Source: Allofranklinella schreckenbergeri (GTDB taxonomy: Bacteria > Pseudomonadota > Gammaproteobacteria > Burkholderiales > Burkholderiaceae_C). Taken from it: a DNA stretch of 64,000 nt. The notes under the pieces are model-generated. The model saw only the letters and a list, made by a program, of their open reading frames with translations, had not been told where the DNA came from and made no database searches. The translations under genes and the position numbers were made by a program. Positions 53,789-63,057 of this stretch are shown here, piece after piece (within the stretch, counting starts at the first letter, position 1; every line of letters begins with the position of its first letter). The DNA is taken from NCBI RefSeq assembly GCF_003703475.1, contig NZ_RDQM01000003.1, positions 157,756-221,755 on the forward strand, read 5' to 3'.

Positions 53789-54453
53789 GGCCGAATCGAC
53801 ATTCACCCCACCCACAAGGGAATCGATGCGAGGTAGAGGAAAGCCAGGAAGTGGGAGGGCTTGCGGTCGAAGCGAGTGGCGATGCGGCGGAACTGTTTGA
53901 GCCTGGCAAAGCAACGCTCAATGCGATTGCGTAGCCGGTAACGTGCCTTGCCGCAGGCACGCGGCTGCTGGCAGCTGCGAGGCGGGATCACCGGCTGGGC
54001 GCCGAGCGAGTGGATCAGCGCCACCAGTTGCCGGCTGTCATAGCCTTTGTCGGCCAAGACGTACTTGGGCTTGAACCCGGCCAGCAGCGCCGGGGCTTGC
54101 GTGATGTCGTTACGCTGGCCACCAGTGAGGATGAATCGCACCGGTCGGCCCTGGCCATCTGTCGCCATGTGGATCTTCGTGCTCAGACCTCCTCGGCTAC
54201 GCCCCAGAGCCGGGTGCGCTGCCCCCCTTTTCCGGTCGCCGCCTGTGCGTGCGCCCGGACAATGCTGCTGTCGATCAGCACGCCATTGACGAAGCTGCGG
54301 TTGTCTACTGCCGTTCGCCCAGGGTCACTGGCCTTGCCTGGGAGCAGATCTTCGATCCGCTCCCATTGGGTTTGGGTCAATTCGTAGCGGCTGGGCCGCG
54401 GATGCTTGGTCTTGGATATCCGCCGAAGATACCGGATGAATGTCGATTCGGCC
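53789..54453 (-). mobile_element. IS5-family insertion sequence, copy 1 (decayed)
   Basis: Bounded by terminal inverted repeats GGCCGAATCGACATTCA / TGAATGTCGATTCGGCC (17 bases) and by TA dinucleotides on both sides (CTAG at each end), the likely target duplication. It is 665 bases long against 820 for copy 2 at 63058-63877: a 156-base in-frame internal deletion plus one extra G in the G-run account for the difference. The transposase start codon is also lost. The element is inverted relative to copy 2, so the two bracket the siderophore locus. Confidence 0.92.
53803..54419 (-). pseudogene. IS5-family transposase, decayed (copy 1)
   Basis: The first part is degraded: the start codon ATG seen in copy 2 is ATA here (54417-54419), and 52 codons are missing between NGVL and IDSSIV (156 bases). 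The second half, from MATDGQGRPVRF to the end, is intact and contains ADKGYDS and the IS5 Y-(2)-R-(3)-E-(6)-K signature YRLRNRIERCFARLK. The slippery AAAAGGGGGG run before the frame change has six G residues, fitting a -1 frameshift in an intact element. This copy is unlikely to make active transposase. Confidence 0.9.
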
Positions 54454-54505
54454 TAGATGTCGTTTCCCAATAATTGGCTTGGATTCAATCCCGATAGCGC
54501 TTCAT

Positions 54506-55420
54506 CTACACCATGGGCCGGCGCTTGAGTTCGCCGGGAAGTATTCCGAACTGTTTCTGGAACGCTGCGCCAAAATGGCTCAGGTTGGTGTATCCGACTT
54601 GTCGGCCTGCCTCTGCTGCACTGGTTTTGCCGGACTCGATGAGTTGCCATGCATGATGCATGCGTTCTTGCTGATAAAGCGCATGCACGGACATGCCGAA
54701 CATGCGCTTGAAGTCTTGTTTGAGCTGGAATGTGTTCATGCCGCAGGCACGGGCCAGCTCGGCAATGGTGGGGGCGCAGTCGATACGCGCCAACAGCAAG
54801 GCGCGCGCCAGTTCCAGGCGCGCGCGCTGGGCGCGGGTAAAGACGTTGCGCCTGTCATCGATGGTGCTGTCGATCAGCAGGGCCAGCAATTCAAGACTCT
54901 TGGCTTCGCGCAGCAGGGCGCTGCTTGCCGTGGAAGTCAGGATGCCATCGAGCTCATGGGCGGCGCGCAACACCTTGGCATGTGCGGACTCGACACGCAG
55001 ATTGCTGGCGCGGCGCAATCGCTCGGCGAACAGAAAACCCTGTTCGCCCGCCAGCTCCGGCAGCGCGTCCAGGGGCAACAGCAGCCCAACCTGATGCGCA
55101 CGGCCGCGCCACTGGGTTTTCCAGGGCACATCCGGCAAATAGCCGACCACGGTTTGGCGGCCAGATACGCTGAATTGGCGGCCATCAAGGTTGATGTCCG
55201 GCCCATCGCGCAGCCACACCGACAGATGCAGGCGGTTCTCGGAGTCCGTCACCGTGAGGCGCACGGGCTCCCGGTATTCGCTGCGACTGGCGAATGCAGA
55301 CAAGCCGTATTGGGTGACATGGGCGCCGCTTTGTTGTGGCCCAGCCGGCCAAGCGTCAACCGATGGCTTGCTGGCGGAAGGCAGATAGCTCGCCACGTCG
55401 ATGAATGAGTTGCGCGACAT
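54506..55420 (-). CDS. AraC-family regulator of siderophore uptake (PchR/YbtA-like)
   Basis: A 304-residue regulator. The C-terminal AraC-type DNA-binding domain with two helix-turn-helices is clear (APTIAELARACGMNTFQLKQDF, MHHAWQLIESGKTSAAEAGRQVGY, LSHFGAAFQKQFGILPGELKRR). The N-terminal part resembles ligand-binding domains of regulators that sense ferric siderophores. It is divergent from the TonB-dependent receptor gene, as in the ybtA and pchR arrangements, and a GGGAG ribosome site precedes its ATG. It likely activates the locus when ferric siderophore is present. The nearby IS copy 1 lies 52 bases beyond its stop codon. Confidence 0.88.
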   Translation of the reverse strand: MSRNSFIDVASYLPSASKPSVDAWPAGPQQSGAHVTQYGLSAFASRSEYREPVRLTVTDSENRLHLSVWLRDGPDINLDGRQFSVSGRQTVVGYLPDVPWKTQWRGRAHQVGLLLPLDALPELAGEQGFLFAERLRRASNLRVESAHAKVLRAAHELDGILTSTASSALLREAKSLELLALLIDSTIDDRRNVFTRAQRARLELARALLLARIDCAPTIAELARACGMNTFQLKQDFKRMFGMSVHALYQQERMHHAWQLIESGKTSAAEAGRQVGYTNLSHFGAAFQKQFGILPGELKRRPMV

Positions 55421-55467
55421 AAAAAAACTCCCGCTGCGGGTATGAAGTCTGCCTTTGAGGGCATATA

Positions 55468-55506
55468 GATGCGGATGAGAATCACTAAAGTCGAGGGGTA
55501 TAGATT
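55468..55506 (+). promoter_or_regulatory. Promoter region with possible Fur box upstream of the receptor gene
   Basis: GCGGATGAGAATCACTAAAG (55471-55490) is a partial match to a Fur box, followed by TATAGAT (55500-55506), a possible -10. It lies in the divergent region between the AraC regulator and the receptor, where iron control is expected. The match is imperfect. Confidence 0.4.
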
Positions 55507-55526
55507 AACTCTTCTCGGTTTTCATC

Positions 55527-57578
55527 ATGACATCCAACAAGCGCACACCGCTCGCCTTATCGTTGTCGCTATCCCTTCTTGCTTCGCAGAGCGCTTGGGC
55601 GCAAACCGGCGATGCCAATGGGGAGCCGAAAGCCACCACGCTTGCGACTATCACCGTCACGGCCACCAAGCGGGGAACCGCCGCGTTCGACGCGCCTGCC
55701 AGCGTGAGCGTGATCGATGGCGATGCGGTCGAGCGCGAAGACCTGCAACACCTGAATGACGCTGCGCAGCAACTGCCCAACGTCTATTTCACCGATTTCG
55801 TTGGCGGGCTGGGCACCATCATTATCCGGGGCATGGGCAATGGCGACGAAGAGTCGGATGTCGCCAGCATCGGGGTGCAAATCGACGGCGTACCGCTGCC
55901 GCTGACCGGCGTGATCGGAAACCTGTTCGATCTGGAGCAGGTTGAAATCCTCCGCGGCCCGCAGAGCCTGCTGCACGGTCAGGGCAATATCGGCGGCCTG
56001 ATCGCGATTCGCAGCCGGGATCCCGGCATGACGTTCGCCGGTTCTGCACAGCTCAACTTCGGGACTGACAACCGGCGGCGCGCCGGTCTGGGGCTGGATG
56101 TGCCGCTCGGGGAGCGGACTGCGGTACGCATCACGGCCGGGCGCGATGAAAGTGATGGCCATGTCAGAAACGTGACGCTGAACCGCAAGGACACAAGCGG
56201 CTGGGGCAGCAATTTCGCGCGCCTGAAGCTGTTGCACCATGACGATGCGGGCGGCGAGCTTCGGTTGGGTCTGCATCATTTGGACCGCAACGGCGGCAGC
56301 GACTTTTTCCTCAGGCAGGCGGGCGCCGGACAGCGGGAGTCGGTCGAAGGCGATAGCGGAACCAACGACATCAGCTACACCTTGTTCAGCGGCGAGTACA
56401 CCCGCCCGCTGGATGCCGATACGCGCCTGACCGTGGCTGTTGGCGCCAGCGATGCCCGGTGGAGCTACTGGACGCCGGTCTCCTTGCTCGGAGCCACCAA
56501 CGGCTTCGATCTCAAGCTGAAGGGTTACAACGCCGAAGCCCGCATCCAGCGCAAGGCCACGGCACAAAGCCCGTTCGACTGGATGGCTGGCTTTCATGCC
56601 TCGCGTACCGACATGAATCGCCCCTACTTGTACGACTACGCGCCGTTCTTCCGCAGCGCCACCGCCTCACAGGTGGACGGCACGACGGTGGCGCTGTTTG
56701 GCGAAGCTGGCTGGCATTTCGCGCCGAGCTGGCGCCTGGGCGCTGGGCTGCGCCTGACGCGAGACCGCCGTGAAATGGCCTGGAGCAGCAACCAGAACGG
56801 CTCGGTCGAAAGTCTGGAACGCAAGGTCAACAACACGGTGTGGTTGCCGCAGCTCGCGCTGGAATACCGCCCCGACGAGCAACAGTTTGCGTGGTTCAAG
56901 ATGTCGCGCGGCTACAAGGCCGCAGGTTTCAACGTCTATGCGACCCAATCCGCAGCGGCCGGCAACCCCTACGAACCCGAGTACGCCCATCACGCCGAGA
57001 TCGGTTATCGGGTCAAGGATGCCAACCATCGCTGGGAATTTGGTGCGGCGGCTTTCTACTCCCGCCTGCGCAATCAGCAAGTCGTGATCGAGGGGCTGGG
57101 GGGCGCCACGATGACGGATAACGCAGGACGCTCGCACATTCAGGGCATTGAACTGGATGCCGCCTGGCGGCCTGCGCGCGCGCTGGAACTGCGCGGCCAC
57201 TTGGGTTACGTCAAGGCGGTTTATGACGACTATGTGCGTGGTGGCACTGACTACGCGGGTCGGCAGTTCTCGGCAACGCCGCGCACCAGCTTTGGCGTGT
57301 CCGCCGTTTGGCGGCCTGCCGAAAACTGGGAACTGGGCGTTGCCGCCCGCCGGATCGGCAAGGTCTATCTGCAAGCCAACGATCAGGCGGACAAGGCCTA
57401 CACGCTGGTGGATGCGCACCTGTCCTGGTATCACGGAAACTGGACGATGGGCCTGTACGGCAAGAACCTGACCGACGCGAAATACCTCACCCGGGCGATT
57501 GGCGATGGCCGGGGCGGCACTTTGGTGACTGCCGGTGCGCCGCGTACCGTGGGGGTTCGCTTGGCCTATGACTTCTGA
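55527..57578 (+). CDS. TonB-dependent ferric siderophore receptor
   Basis: A 683-residue outer-membrane receptor. A signal peptide (cut after SAWA, residues 1-25) is followed by the TonB-box region TITVTATK (residues about 42-49), the plug domain (VSVIDGDAVEREDLQHLNDAA ... LFDLEQVEILRGPQSLLHGQ, NIGGLIAIRSRDP) and a beta-barrel ending in a C-terminal Phe (RLAYDF). The pattern is that of a FyuA-like siderophore receptor; the siderophore is not determined by sequence. It leads the uptake operon and overlaps the next gene by 11 bases. Confidence 0.93.
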   Translation: MTSNKRTPLALSLSLSLLASQSAWAQTGDANGEPKATTLATITVTATKRGTAAFDAPASVSVIDGDAVEREDLQHLNDAAQQLPNVYFTDFVGGLGTIIIRGMGNGDEESDVASIGVQIDGVPLPLTGVIGNLFDLEQVEILRGPQSLLHGQGNIGGLIAIRSRDPGMTFAGSAQLNFGTDNRRRAGLGLDVPLGERTAVRITAGRDESDGHVRNVTLNRKDTSGWGSNFARLKLLHHDDAGGELRLGLHHLDRNGGSDFFLRQAGAGQRESVEGDSGTNDISYTLFSGEYTRPLDADTRLTVAVGASDARWSYWTPVSLLGATNGFDLKLKGYNAEARIQRKATAQSPFDWMAGFHASRTDMNRPYLYDYAPFFRSATASQVDGTTVALFGEAGWHFAPSWRLGAGLRLTRDRREMAWSSNQNGSVESLERKVNNTVWLPQLALEYRPDEQQFAWFKMSRGYKAAGFNVYATQSAAAGNPYEPEYAHHAEIGYRVKDANHRWEFGAAAFYSRLRNQQVVIEGLGGATMTDNAGRSHIQGIELDAAWRPARALELRGHLGYVKAVYDDYVRGGTDYAGRQFSATPRTSFGVSAVWRPAENWELGVAARRIGKVYLQANDQADKAYTLVDAHLSWYHGNWTMGLYGKNLTDAKYLTRAIGDGRGGTLVTAGAPRTVGVRLAYDF

Positions 57579-58842
57579 GGAAGAACGCGGGCCAGCGGCG
57601 CTGGCGGCCGTGCGCGCCAGCGAGTACCGGGCGCTGGCGCTGATGTACATCACCCAGGGCCTGCCAGCGGGGCTGGCTTTTCATGCACTGGGGACGCTCA
57701 TCCGCGCTGGCGGCTACAGCGTGGCGCATGTGGGCCTGGTCGGCCTGACCATTCTGCCCTGGGCGCTCAAGTTCCTGTGGGCGAGTTGCATTGACAATGC
57801 CTGCATCCGTTGGCGTTATCCGCGGGTGATCTTCATCGGCCAGACGGCTGCGGCGCTGACTTGCCTGGCATTGATGCCGCTGTCGATCGGCGCGCACCTT
57901 GGCTTGGCGCTGGCTGGCCTGGTTGCGCTCAACTTCATCAGCGCCACGCAGGATATCGCCACCAATGCCTATGCCGTATCGCGCCTGCAAGGCAAGGCCG
58001 CTGGCGTGGCCAATGCGATCCAGATCGCAGGCTTCATCGTCGGCATGCTGCTGGGCGGCGGCGGATTGTTGATCGTTCACGATCATTTGGGCTGGAGCGC
58101 CACGATGGCGATTCTGGCCGGTCTGATTGCCTTGATCGGTGTGCTGCTTTGGCTGGACAAACGCTGGCAGGCGCCGCTGGCCAGCGCCGAATCAAGTGGC
58201 CGCTCATGTGTCGATTCAAGCGCCGGTGCAGCCGCCAAGGTTCGGCTGCGCGATCTGCTGCGCCATCGTGATCTTGGGTGGGCGCTGGCGCTGGTTCTGC
58301 TGTTCAAGTTTCCCAGTACGGCCGTCAGCACCCTGATCCAGCCCTGGCTGGTGGATCGGGGGCTGGGTCTGGATGCCATCGGGTATATCCAGATGGCCGT
58401 GATGCTGGCAACCGCATGCGGGGGCGTCGTTCTGGGCATTCCGCTGGTGCGGCGGCTGGGCAATCGGCGTGCGGTGCTGGCGAGCTTTGCCATGGCGGCG
58501 CTGATGCTCGGGATGGCCTGGGGGCTGGAGCGGTGCGGCGTTCATGCCCAATGGGCTTACTACCTGGCTTTTTGCACGCAGGGGGTCTTCGAGGGCGCGC
58601 TGTTCGTGTCGGTCTGGGCAGTGTTCATGAACTGGTCTTCGCCACACTCGCCAGGAACGGATTTCACGGCCATGCAATGTGGTGAAAACATTGCCAACGC
58701 CATGGCGGTCGGCGCCATTGGCGGGCTGGGCCAGATGCTGGGCTACGCCAACGCTTTTGCACTGGTGTGGGGCGCAGCGGGCCTTGTGCTGGTCCTGATC
58801 GCCCTGTGTCTGCCGCGTCTGGTTCTCCAGACCGAGGGGTGA
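57568..58842 (+). CDS. MFS permease, RhtX/FptX-like siderophore importer
   Basis: A 424-residue major-facilitator protein with 12 predicted helices. The start ALMYITQGLPAGLAFHALGTLIR and the early SATQDIATNAYAVSRLQGKAAG are typical of the RhtX/FptX/YbtX subfamily, which moves siderophores or their complexes across the inner membrane. Its ATG overlaps the receptor stop by 11 bases, and the ABC gene starts two bases after its stop, so the set forms one operon. Confidence 0.88.
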   Translation: MTSEEERGPAALAAVRASEYRALALMYITQGLPAGLAFHALGTLIRAGGYSVAHVGLVGLTILPWALKFLWASCIDNACIRWRYPRVIFIGQTAAALTCLALMPLSIGAHLGLALAGLVALNFISATQDIATNAYAVSRLQGKAAGVANAIQIAGFIVGMLLGGGGLLIVHDHLGWSATMAILAGLIALIGVLLWLDKRWQAPLASAESSGRSCVDSSAGAAAKVRLRDLLRHRDLGWALALVLLFKFPSTAVSTLIQPWLVDRGLGLDAIGYIQMAVMLATACGGVVLGIPLVRRLGNRRAVLASFAMAALMLGMAWGLERCGVHAQWAYYLAFCTQGVFEGALFVSVWAVFMNWSSPHSPGTDFTAMQCGENIANAMAVGAIGGLGQMLGYANAFALVWGAAGLVLVLIALCLPRLVLQTEG

Positions 58843-58844
58843 GC

Positions 58845-60653
58845 ATGAAGCCATCGATCACGGAATCGCCAGGTCCAAAATCCATTCCTGCGCCGGTGCG
58901 CTTTGGTAGCCTGATGCGCGTGGCTCCATGGCTGCTCGGATCGGCGGTCATCACTGCCGTCGCTTCGGCGGCATTGAGCATCGCGCCGTTCTGGTTCATC
59001 TACCGCATCAGCGTCGAATTGTTCGGCGCGCAACCCGACATCGCCACGGTGCGGCGGCTGGCCTGGTGGGCCATGGGGTTGTTGCTGTTGCGCTGGGCGC
59101 TGATGGCGGTCAGCCATGTGTTCGCGCACACCGGCGCTTTCGCCATCCAGCACCGGCTGCGCATAGCGATGGCGCGACGTCTTGGAGAAGTGCCGCTGTC
59201 GTTCTTTGCCGCGCGCGGCTCGGGCAGCATGCGCCGCACGCTGACCGATGATGTGAACAGCATGGAGGGCTTTTTCGCCCATATGGTGCCCGACGCGGTA
59301 GCCGCCGCTGCCGTGCCACTGGCGGCGGCCGTGCTGCTGTTCGTGGCCGACTGGCGCATGGCGCTGGCCGCGCTCAGCCCGCTGCCGGTGGTTCTGCTGG
59401 TGCAGTGGGGGTCGATGCGTGGCATGGGCGAGCGCATGCGCGAGTGGAGCGCCTTGCAAGAACGCATTGCCAACCAGGTGGGGGAGTACGTGCGCGGCGT
59501 GCATGTGGTCAAGAGCTTCGGGCTTGCGGCGCGCTCGTTCGGCGAGCTGTCCGATGCCGTGCGTGGCGCGGTGCGCTGGGTGGAAGACTATGCCCGGGGG
59601 AGCGCGCGCGGATGGGTGTGGTTCACCGGATTGCTGTCGGCCAATCTGGTGGTGGTGGCGCCTTTCGGCGCTTGGCTGCATGCGCGCGGCAGCCTCGACG
59701 CTCCCACCTATGTGCTGTTTTTGCTGGTGGCCCCGGCTGTCCTCGCGCCATTGCTGCGTTTGACCTTTGCCATTGGCGAGCAGATGCAGCGCGCCGAAGC
59801 GATGCGCCGTATCAGCGACGTGCTGGCTGCGCCGCCGCTGGACCAGTCCCGTGCGGCGAAAGCGCCCGATGGCGCACTGGACATCCGCTTCGAGAAGCTG
59901 TGCCACCGCTACGGCCAGCGGCTGGCGCTCGATGAGGTGAGCTTCGAGGCCAAGGCCGGGCAATTGACCGCGCTGGTGGGAGCAAGCGGCTCCGGCAAGA
60001 GTACGCTGGTGCGGTTGGTGGCGCGGCTGTATGAGTTCGACGCCGGCAGCCTGCGCGTGGGCGGCGCGGATGTGCGCGAATGGCCGCTCGATGCGCTGCT
60101 GGCGAAGCTGGCCATCGTGTTCCAGGACGTGTTTTTGTTTCACGGCACGGTGCGCGACAACCTGAAGATCGCGCGGCCCGAAGCCAGCGACGCGGCCATC
60201 GAGGCCGCCGCCCGTGCCGCCTGCGCGCACGACTTCATCATGGCCTTGCCACAGGGCTATGACACGCCGCTGGGCGAGCGTGGCGCGCGCCTTTCGGGGG
60301 GCGAGCGCCAGCGGCTGTCGATTGCCCGCGCCTTGCTCAAGGACGCGCCCGTTCTTTTGCTGGACGAAGCAACCGCCAGCGTCGACGCCGAGAACGAAGC
60401 CTTGATCCAGCAAGCGCTGGATGCGCTGTGTGCGAATCGCACGGTGCTGATGATCGGCCATCGACTGCACACGATCATGCATGCCGACCACATCGTCGTG
60501 ATGGAGGCCGGCCGCGTGGCAGGACAGGGCAGGCACGAAACCTTGCTGCGCGAATGCAGCGCTTACCAGCGCCTGTGGCGCGACCATGAACAGGTCAGGG
60601 AATGGTCGCTGGCAATGCCCACGGATGCGGCGCAGCGGGAGGCCGGGGCATGA
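58845..60653 (+). CDS. ABC half-transporter, exporter fold, siderophore import type (YbtP/IrtA-like)
   Basis: A 602-residue protein with a six-helix transmembrane domain (residues about 20-320) fused to a nucleotide-binding domain: Walker A GASGSGKST, signature LSGGERQR, Walker B VLLLDEATAS and H-loop GHRL. The fold is that of exporters, but YbtP/YbtQ and IrtA/IrtB import ferric siderophores with this architecture. The start at 58845 has an AGGGGTGAG ribosome site. It overlaps the second half-transporter by four bases (ATGA), and the two probably form a heterodimer. Confidence 0.9.
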   Translation: MKPSITESPGPKSIPAPVRFGSLMRVAPWLLGSAVITAVASAALSIAPFWFIYRISVELFGAQPDIATVRRLAWWAMGLLLLRWALMAVSHVFAHTGAFAIQHRLRIAMARRLGEVPLSFFAARGSGSMRRTLTDDVNSMEGFFAHMVPDAVAAAAVPLAAAVLLFVADWRMALAALSPLPVVLLVQWGSMRGMGERMREWSALQERIANQVGEYVRGVHVVKSFGLAARSFGELSDAVRGAVRWVEDYARGSARGWVWFTGLLSANLVVVAPFGAWLHARGSLDAPTYVLFLLVAPAVLAPLLRLTFAIGEQMQRAEAMRRISDVLAAPPLDQSRAAKAPDGALDIRFEKLCHRYGQRLALDEVSFEAKAGQLTALVGASGSGKSTLVRLVARLYEFDAGSLRVGGADVREWPLDALLAKLAIVFQDVFLFHGTVRDNLKIARPEASDAAIEAAARAACAHDFIMALPQGYDTPLGERGARLSGGERQRLSIARALLKDAPVLLLDEATASVDAENEALIQQALDALCANRTVLMIGHRLHTIMHADHIVVMEAGRVAGQGRHETLLRECSAYQRLWRDHEQVREWSLAMPTDAAQREAGA

Positions 60654-62416
60654 TCCGGGAACTGGTCCAGTCGGGCTTTCGCCTCTCGGGCACGCGTGAT
60701 CCGCGCCTGATGCGCGGCCTGCGCTGGTCGGTCGTGGAAGGACTGTTCGCCGCCGCGCCATATCCATTGCTCTATCTGCTGCTGCACGCGGTGTTTACCG
60801 GCCGCATCACATCGGCGACTGCGCTGGGGTACGGGGCGGCGATGGCTGCCTGCCTGCTGGCGCGCATTGCCGCTGGCGCAGTCGGCATGCCGCTGGTGTT
60901 CAGCGGCGCCTACGCGATGATGGGCGAGGCGCGGCTGCGTGTTGCCGATCACCTGCGCCGCCTGCCCATGGGCTGGTTCGGCAAGCAGCGGGGCGGCGAC
61001 CTGAGCGCGCGACTGACTTCCGATCTGGCGCTGGTCGAGAACCTGTGGTCGCACTTTCTCGGCGTGTTCGTTTCGGGCCTGGCGATGCCCGCTTTTTTGA
61101 TGCTGTTTCTGCTGTGGCTGGACTGGCGGCTGGCCCTGATCGCGCTGGCTGGCATACCGTTGGCGCTGTTGGCGCTGGCCTGGACACAGCACGTTGCGGC
61201 GCGCACTGGCCAGCGTCTGATGGCGGCCAACGCCGCAGCGCATTCGGCCTTGCTGGAGTATGTGCAAGGCATCGCCGTCGTGCGTGGTTACGGCCGCTTC
61301 GGCGATGCATGGCAACGCCTTGAAGCCGCGCTGGAGGAACATCACGCGGCCCTGCTGGCAGCCGAAACCAAACCCGCGCCGTGGCTGGTGGCCTACGGTT
61401 TTCTGCTGGAAACGGGGTATGTCAGTCTGGCGCTGGCTGGCGCGTGGTGGCTTGCGGGCGGCACGCTCTCGCCCGAGGTGCTGATTGCCTTTCTGGTGCT
61501 GGCGCTGCCGGTGTACCGCCAATTGTTCGAGGTGGGGCTGGCCGCCATGCTGCTGCGCTTTGCGCGGCGCGCTCTGGCGCGTATCGAAAACGTGTTGGCC
61601 GAGCAGGCTTTGGCCGAACCGGCACAGGCGGCCGTCCCGCAAGGCCATGACATCGTGTTCGACAAGGTGCGCTTCGCATATGAGCATCGCCAAGGCGGCG
61701 CGGCCGTTCTTGACAATGTGTCATGCGAGATTGCGGCCAACTGCCTGACGGCAATCGTTGGCCCGAGCGGCGCTGGCAAGAGCACGCTGGTGCATCTGAT
61801 CGCCCGGCTGTGGGACGTGGATGCGGGCGCGATTCGGCTCGGCGGCGCTGATCTGCGCGAGATCGGCACCGACGCGCTGCACCGCCACGTGGCGATGGTT
61901 TTCCAGGATGTCCTGCTGTTCTCCGGCTCGGTGCTCGACAACCTGCGCATCGGTCGGCCCGACGCCAGCCGGGAAGAAGTCATCGCCGCCGCGCGGCGCG
62001 CTCAGGCGCATGACTTCATCAGTGCATTGCCCGATGGGTACGACACGGTGCTCGACGAAGGCGGCGCGTCGCTGTCCGGCGGCGAACGCCAGCGCATCTC
62101 CATCGCCCGCGCCCTGCTAAAAGACGCGCCTGTGCTGCTGCTGGACGAGGCCACAGCCAGCGTCGATCCATCGGCCGAAACGCAGCTCCAGCGCGCCATT
62201 GCCGAACTGGCGCAAGGCCGGACAGTGGTCGTGATTGCACACCGGCTCAAAAGTGTGCGCCACGCCGACTGCATTCTGGTGATGGATCACGGACGCGTGG
62301 TGGAGCAGGGGCGGCATGACGAACTGCTGGCGCTGGACGGCCTGTATGCGCGACTGTGGTCACGGCAGCAGGCGGCGCAGGACTGGCGCGTTGGCGCGGC
62401 GCAGCGCTCTTCTTGA
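60650..62416 (+). CDS. ABC half-transporter, exporter fold, siderophore import type (YbtQ/IrtB-like)
   Basis: A 588-residue protein: six-helix membrane domain (MRGLRWSVVEGLFAAAPYPLLY onward) and a nucleotide-binding domain with Walker A GPSGAGKST, signature LSGGERQR, Walker B VLLLDEATAS and H-loop AHRLK. It starts with a 4-base overlap in the previous half-transporter, and both lack a substrate-binding protein, as expected of this class. The last gene of the operon. Only 24 bases separate its stop from the toxin remnant. Confidence 0.9.
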   Translation: MIRELVQSGFRLSGTRDPRLMRGLRWSVVEGLFAAAPYPLLYLLLHAVFTGRITSATALGYGAAMAACLLARIAAGAVGMPLVFSGAYAMMGEARLRVADHLRRLPMGWFGKQRGGDLSARLTSDLALVENLWSHFLGVFVSGLAMPAFLMLFLLWLDWRLALIALAGIPLALLALAWTQHVAARTGQRLMAANAAAHSALLEYVQGIAVVRGYGRFGDAWQRLEAALEEHHAALLAAETKPAPWLVAYGFLLETGYVSLALAGAWWLAGGTLSPEVLIAFLVLALPVYRQLFEVGLAAMLLRFARRALARIENVLAEQALAEPAQAAVPQGHDIVFDKVRFAYEHRQGGAAVLDNVSCEIAANCLTAIVGPSGAGKSTLVHLIARLWDVDAGAIRLGGADLREIGTDALHRHVAMVFQDVLLFSGSVLDNLRIGRPDASREEVIAAARRAQAHDFISALPDGYDTVLDEGGASLSGGERQRISIARALLKDAPVLLLDEATASVDPSAETQLQRAIAELAQGRTVVVIAHRLKSVRHADCILVMDHGRVVEQGRHDELLALDGLYARLWSRQQAAQDWRVGAAQRSS

Positions 62417-62440
62417 AAAATCTCCCTCCCCAATCCCCCA

Positions 62441-62548
62441 GACGCCGATGCGGTTTATGTGCTGCACGCCTTCCAGAAGAAGACGCAGAAGACAGCCCAG
62501 TACGATCTCGACCTAGCCGCCAGGCGTCACAAAACGATAGGAGTGTGA
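62441..62548 (+). pseudogene. 3' remnant of a RelE/HigB-type toxin gene
   Basis: A 35-codon open stretch and stop that encodes DADAVYVLHAFQKKTQKT and a DLDLAARRHKTIGV end, closely similar to the C-terminus of the toxin at 43742-44080 (AIYVLHCFQKKTQKTSQADRDLAVRRY). No start or N-terminal half is present upstream, where the ABC gene stops at 62416. Its antitoxin follows at 62552. The missing part was probably lost in the rearrangement that formed this junction. Confidence 0.85.
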
Positions 62549-62551
62549 GCC

Positions 62552-62860
62552 ATGAAAAAAACACAAGACGCCCGCTGGGAGGATGCCAGCCGCACGCAGG
62601 GTAGCGGCAATGTGTTTCTCGACTTGGGCTTCGGCCCGGCCGAGGTGGAGGTGATGCGCCTGCGCGCAGAGGTGATGATTCTGACCGCGCAGCACCTCAA
62701 GGACAAAGGCTGGACGCAGGCCGAAGCGGCTTGCCATTTGGGCATCACGCAGCCCAGGGTTTCGCGCCTGATCAAGGGCAAGGTGGAGGATTTCAGCCTG
62801 GACATGCTGGTGACGCTGGCTGCGCGCGCGGGGCTGCGACCCCAGTTGCGCTTGGGCTGA
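62552..62860 (+). CDS. Orphan antitoxin, XRE helix-turn-helix
   Basis: A 102-residue helix-turn-helix protein of the same type as the antitoxin at 43458-43745: WTQAEAACHLGITQPRVSRL is the HTH and KGKVEDFSLDMLVTLAARAGL the conserved C-terminal part. A GATAGGAGTG region three bases upstream serves as ribosome site. The cognate toxin survives only as a 3' remnant, so this is an orphan; it could act as a regulator or neutralise related toxins. The spacer to the next IS (62861-63057) holds a small hairpin CCCACAG / CTGTGGG at 63029-63046 and no gene. Confidence 0.85.
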   Translation: MKKTQDARWEDASRTQGSGNVFLDLGFGPAEVEVMRLRAEVMILTAQHLKDKGWTQAEAACHLGITQPRVSRLIKGKVEDFSLDMLVTLAARAGLRPQLRLG

Positions 62861-63057
62861 TGGCTGTATCGGGCGGCTTCATCATATTGGCGTGCACAGT
62901 GTGGATGGGGGCGATGGCTTGGCCTGCCCATTGATGATGGCCTGTGCCTCCGTGCAGGCTCTGCGCCAAGTCTTTGAGATTGTCCTCATGGGCCTTCTTG
63001 CGCTGCGCTCATTCTCAGGCGAGGGCAGCCCACAGTAACCTGTGGGACAGCGCACTA

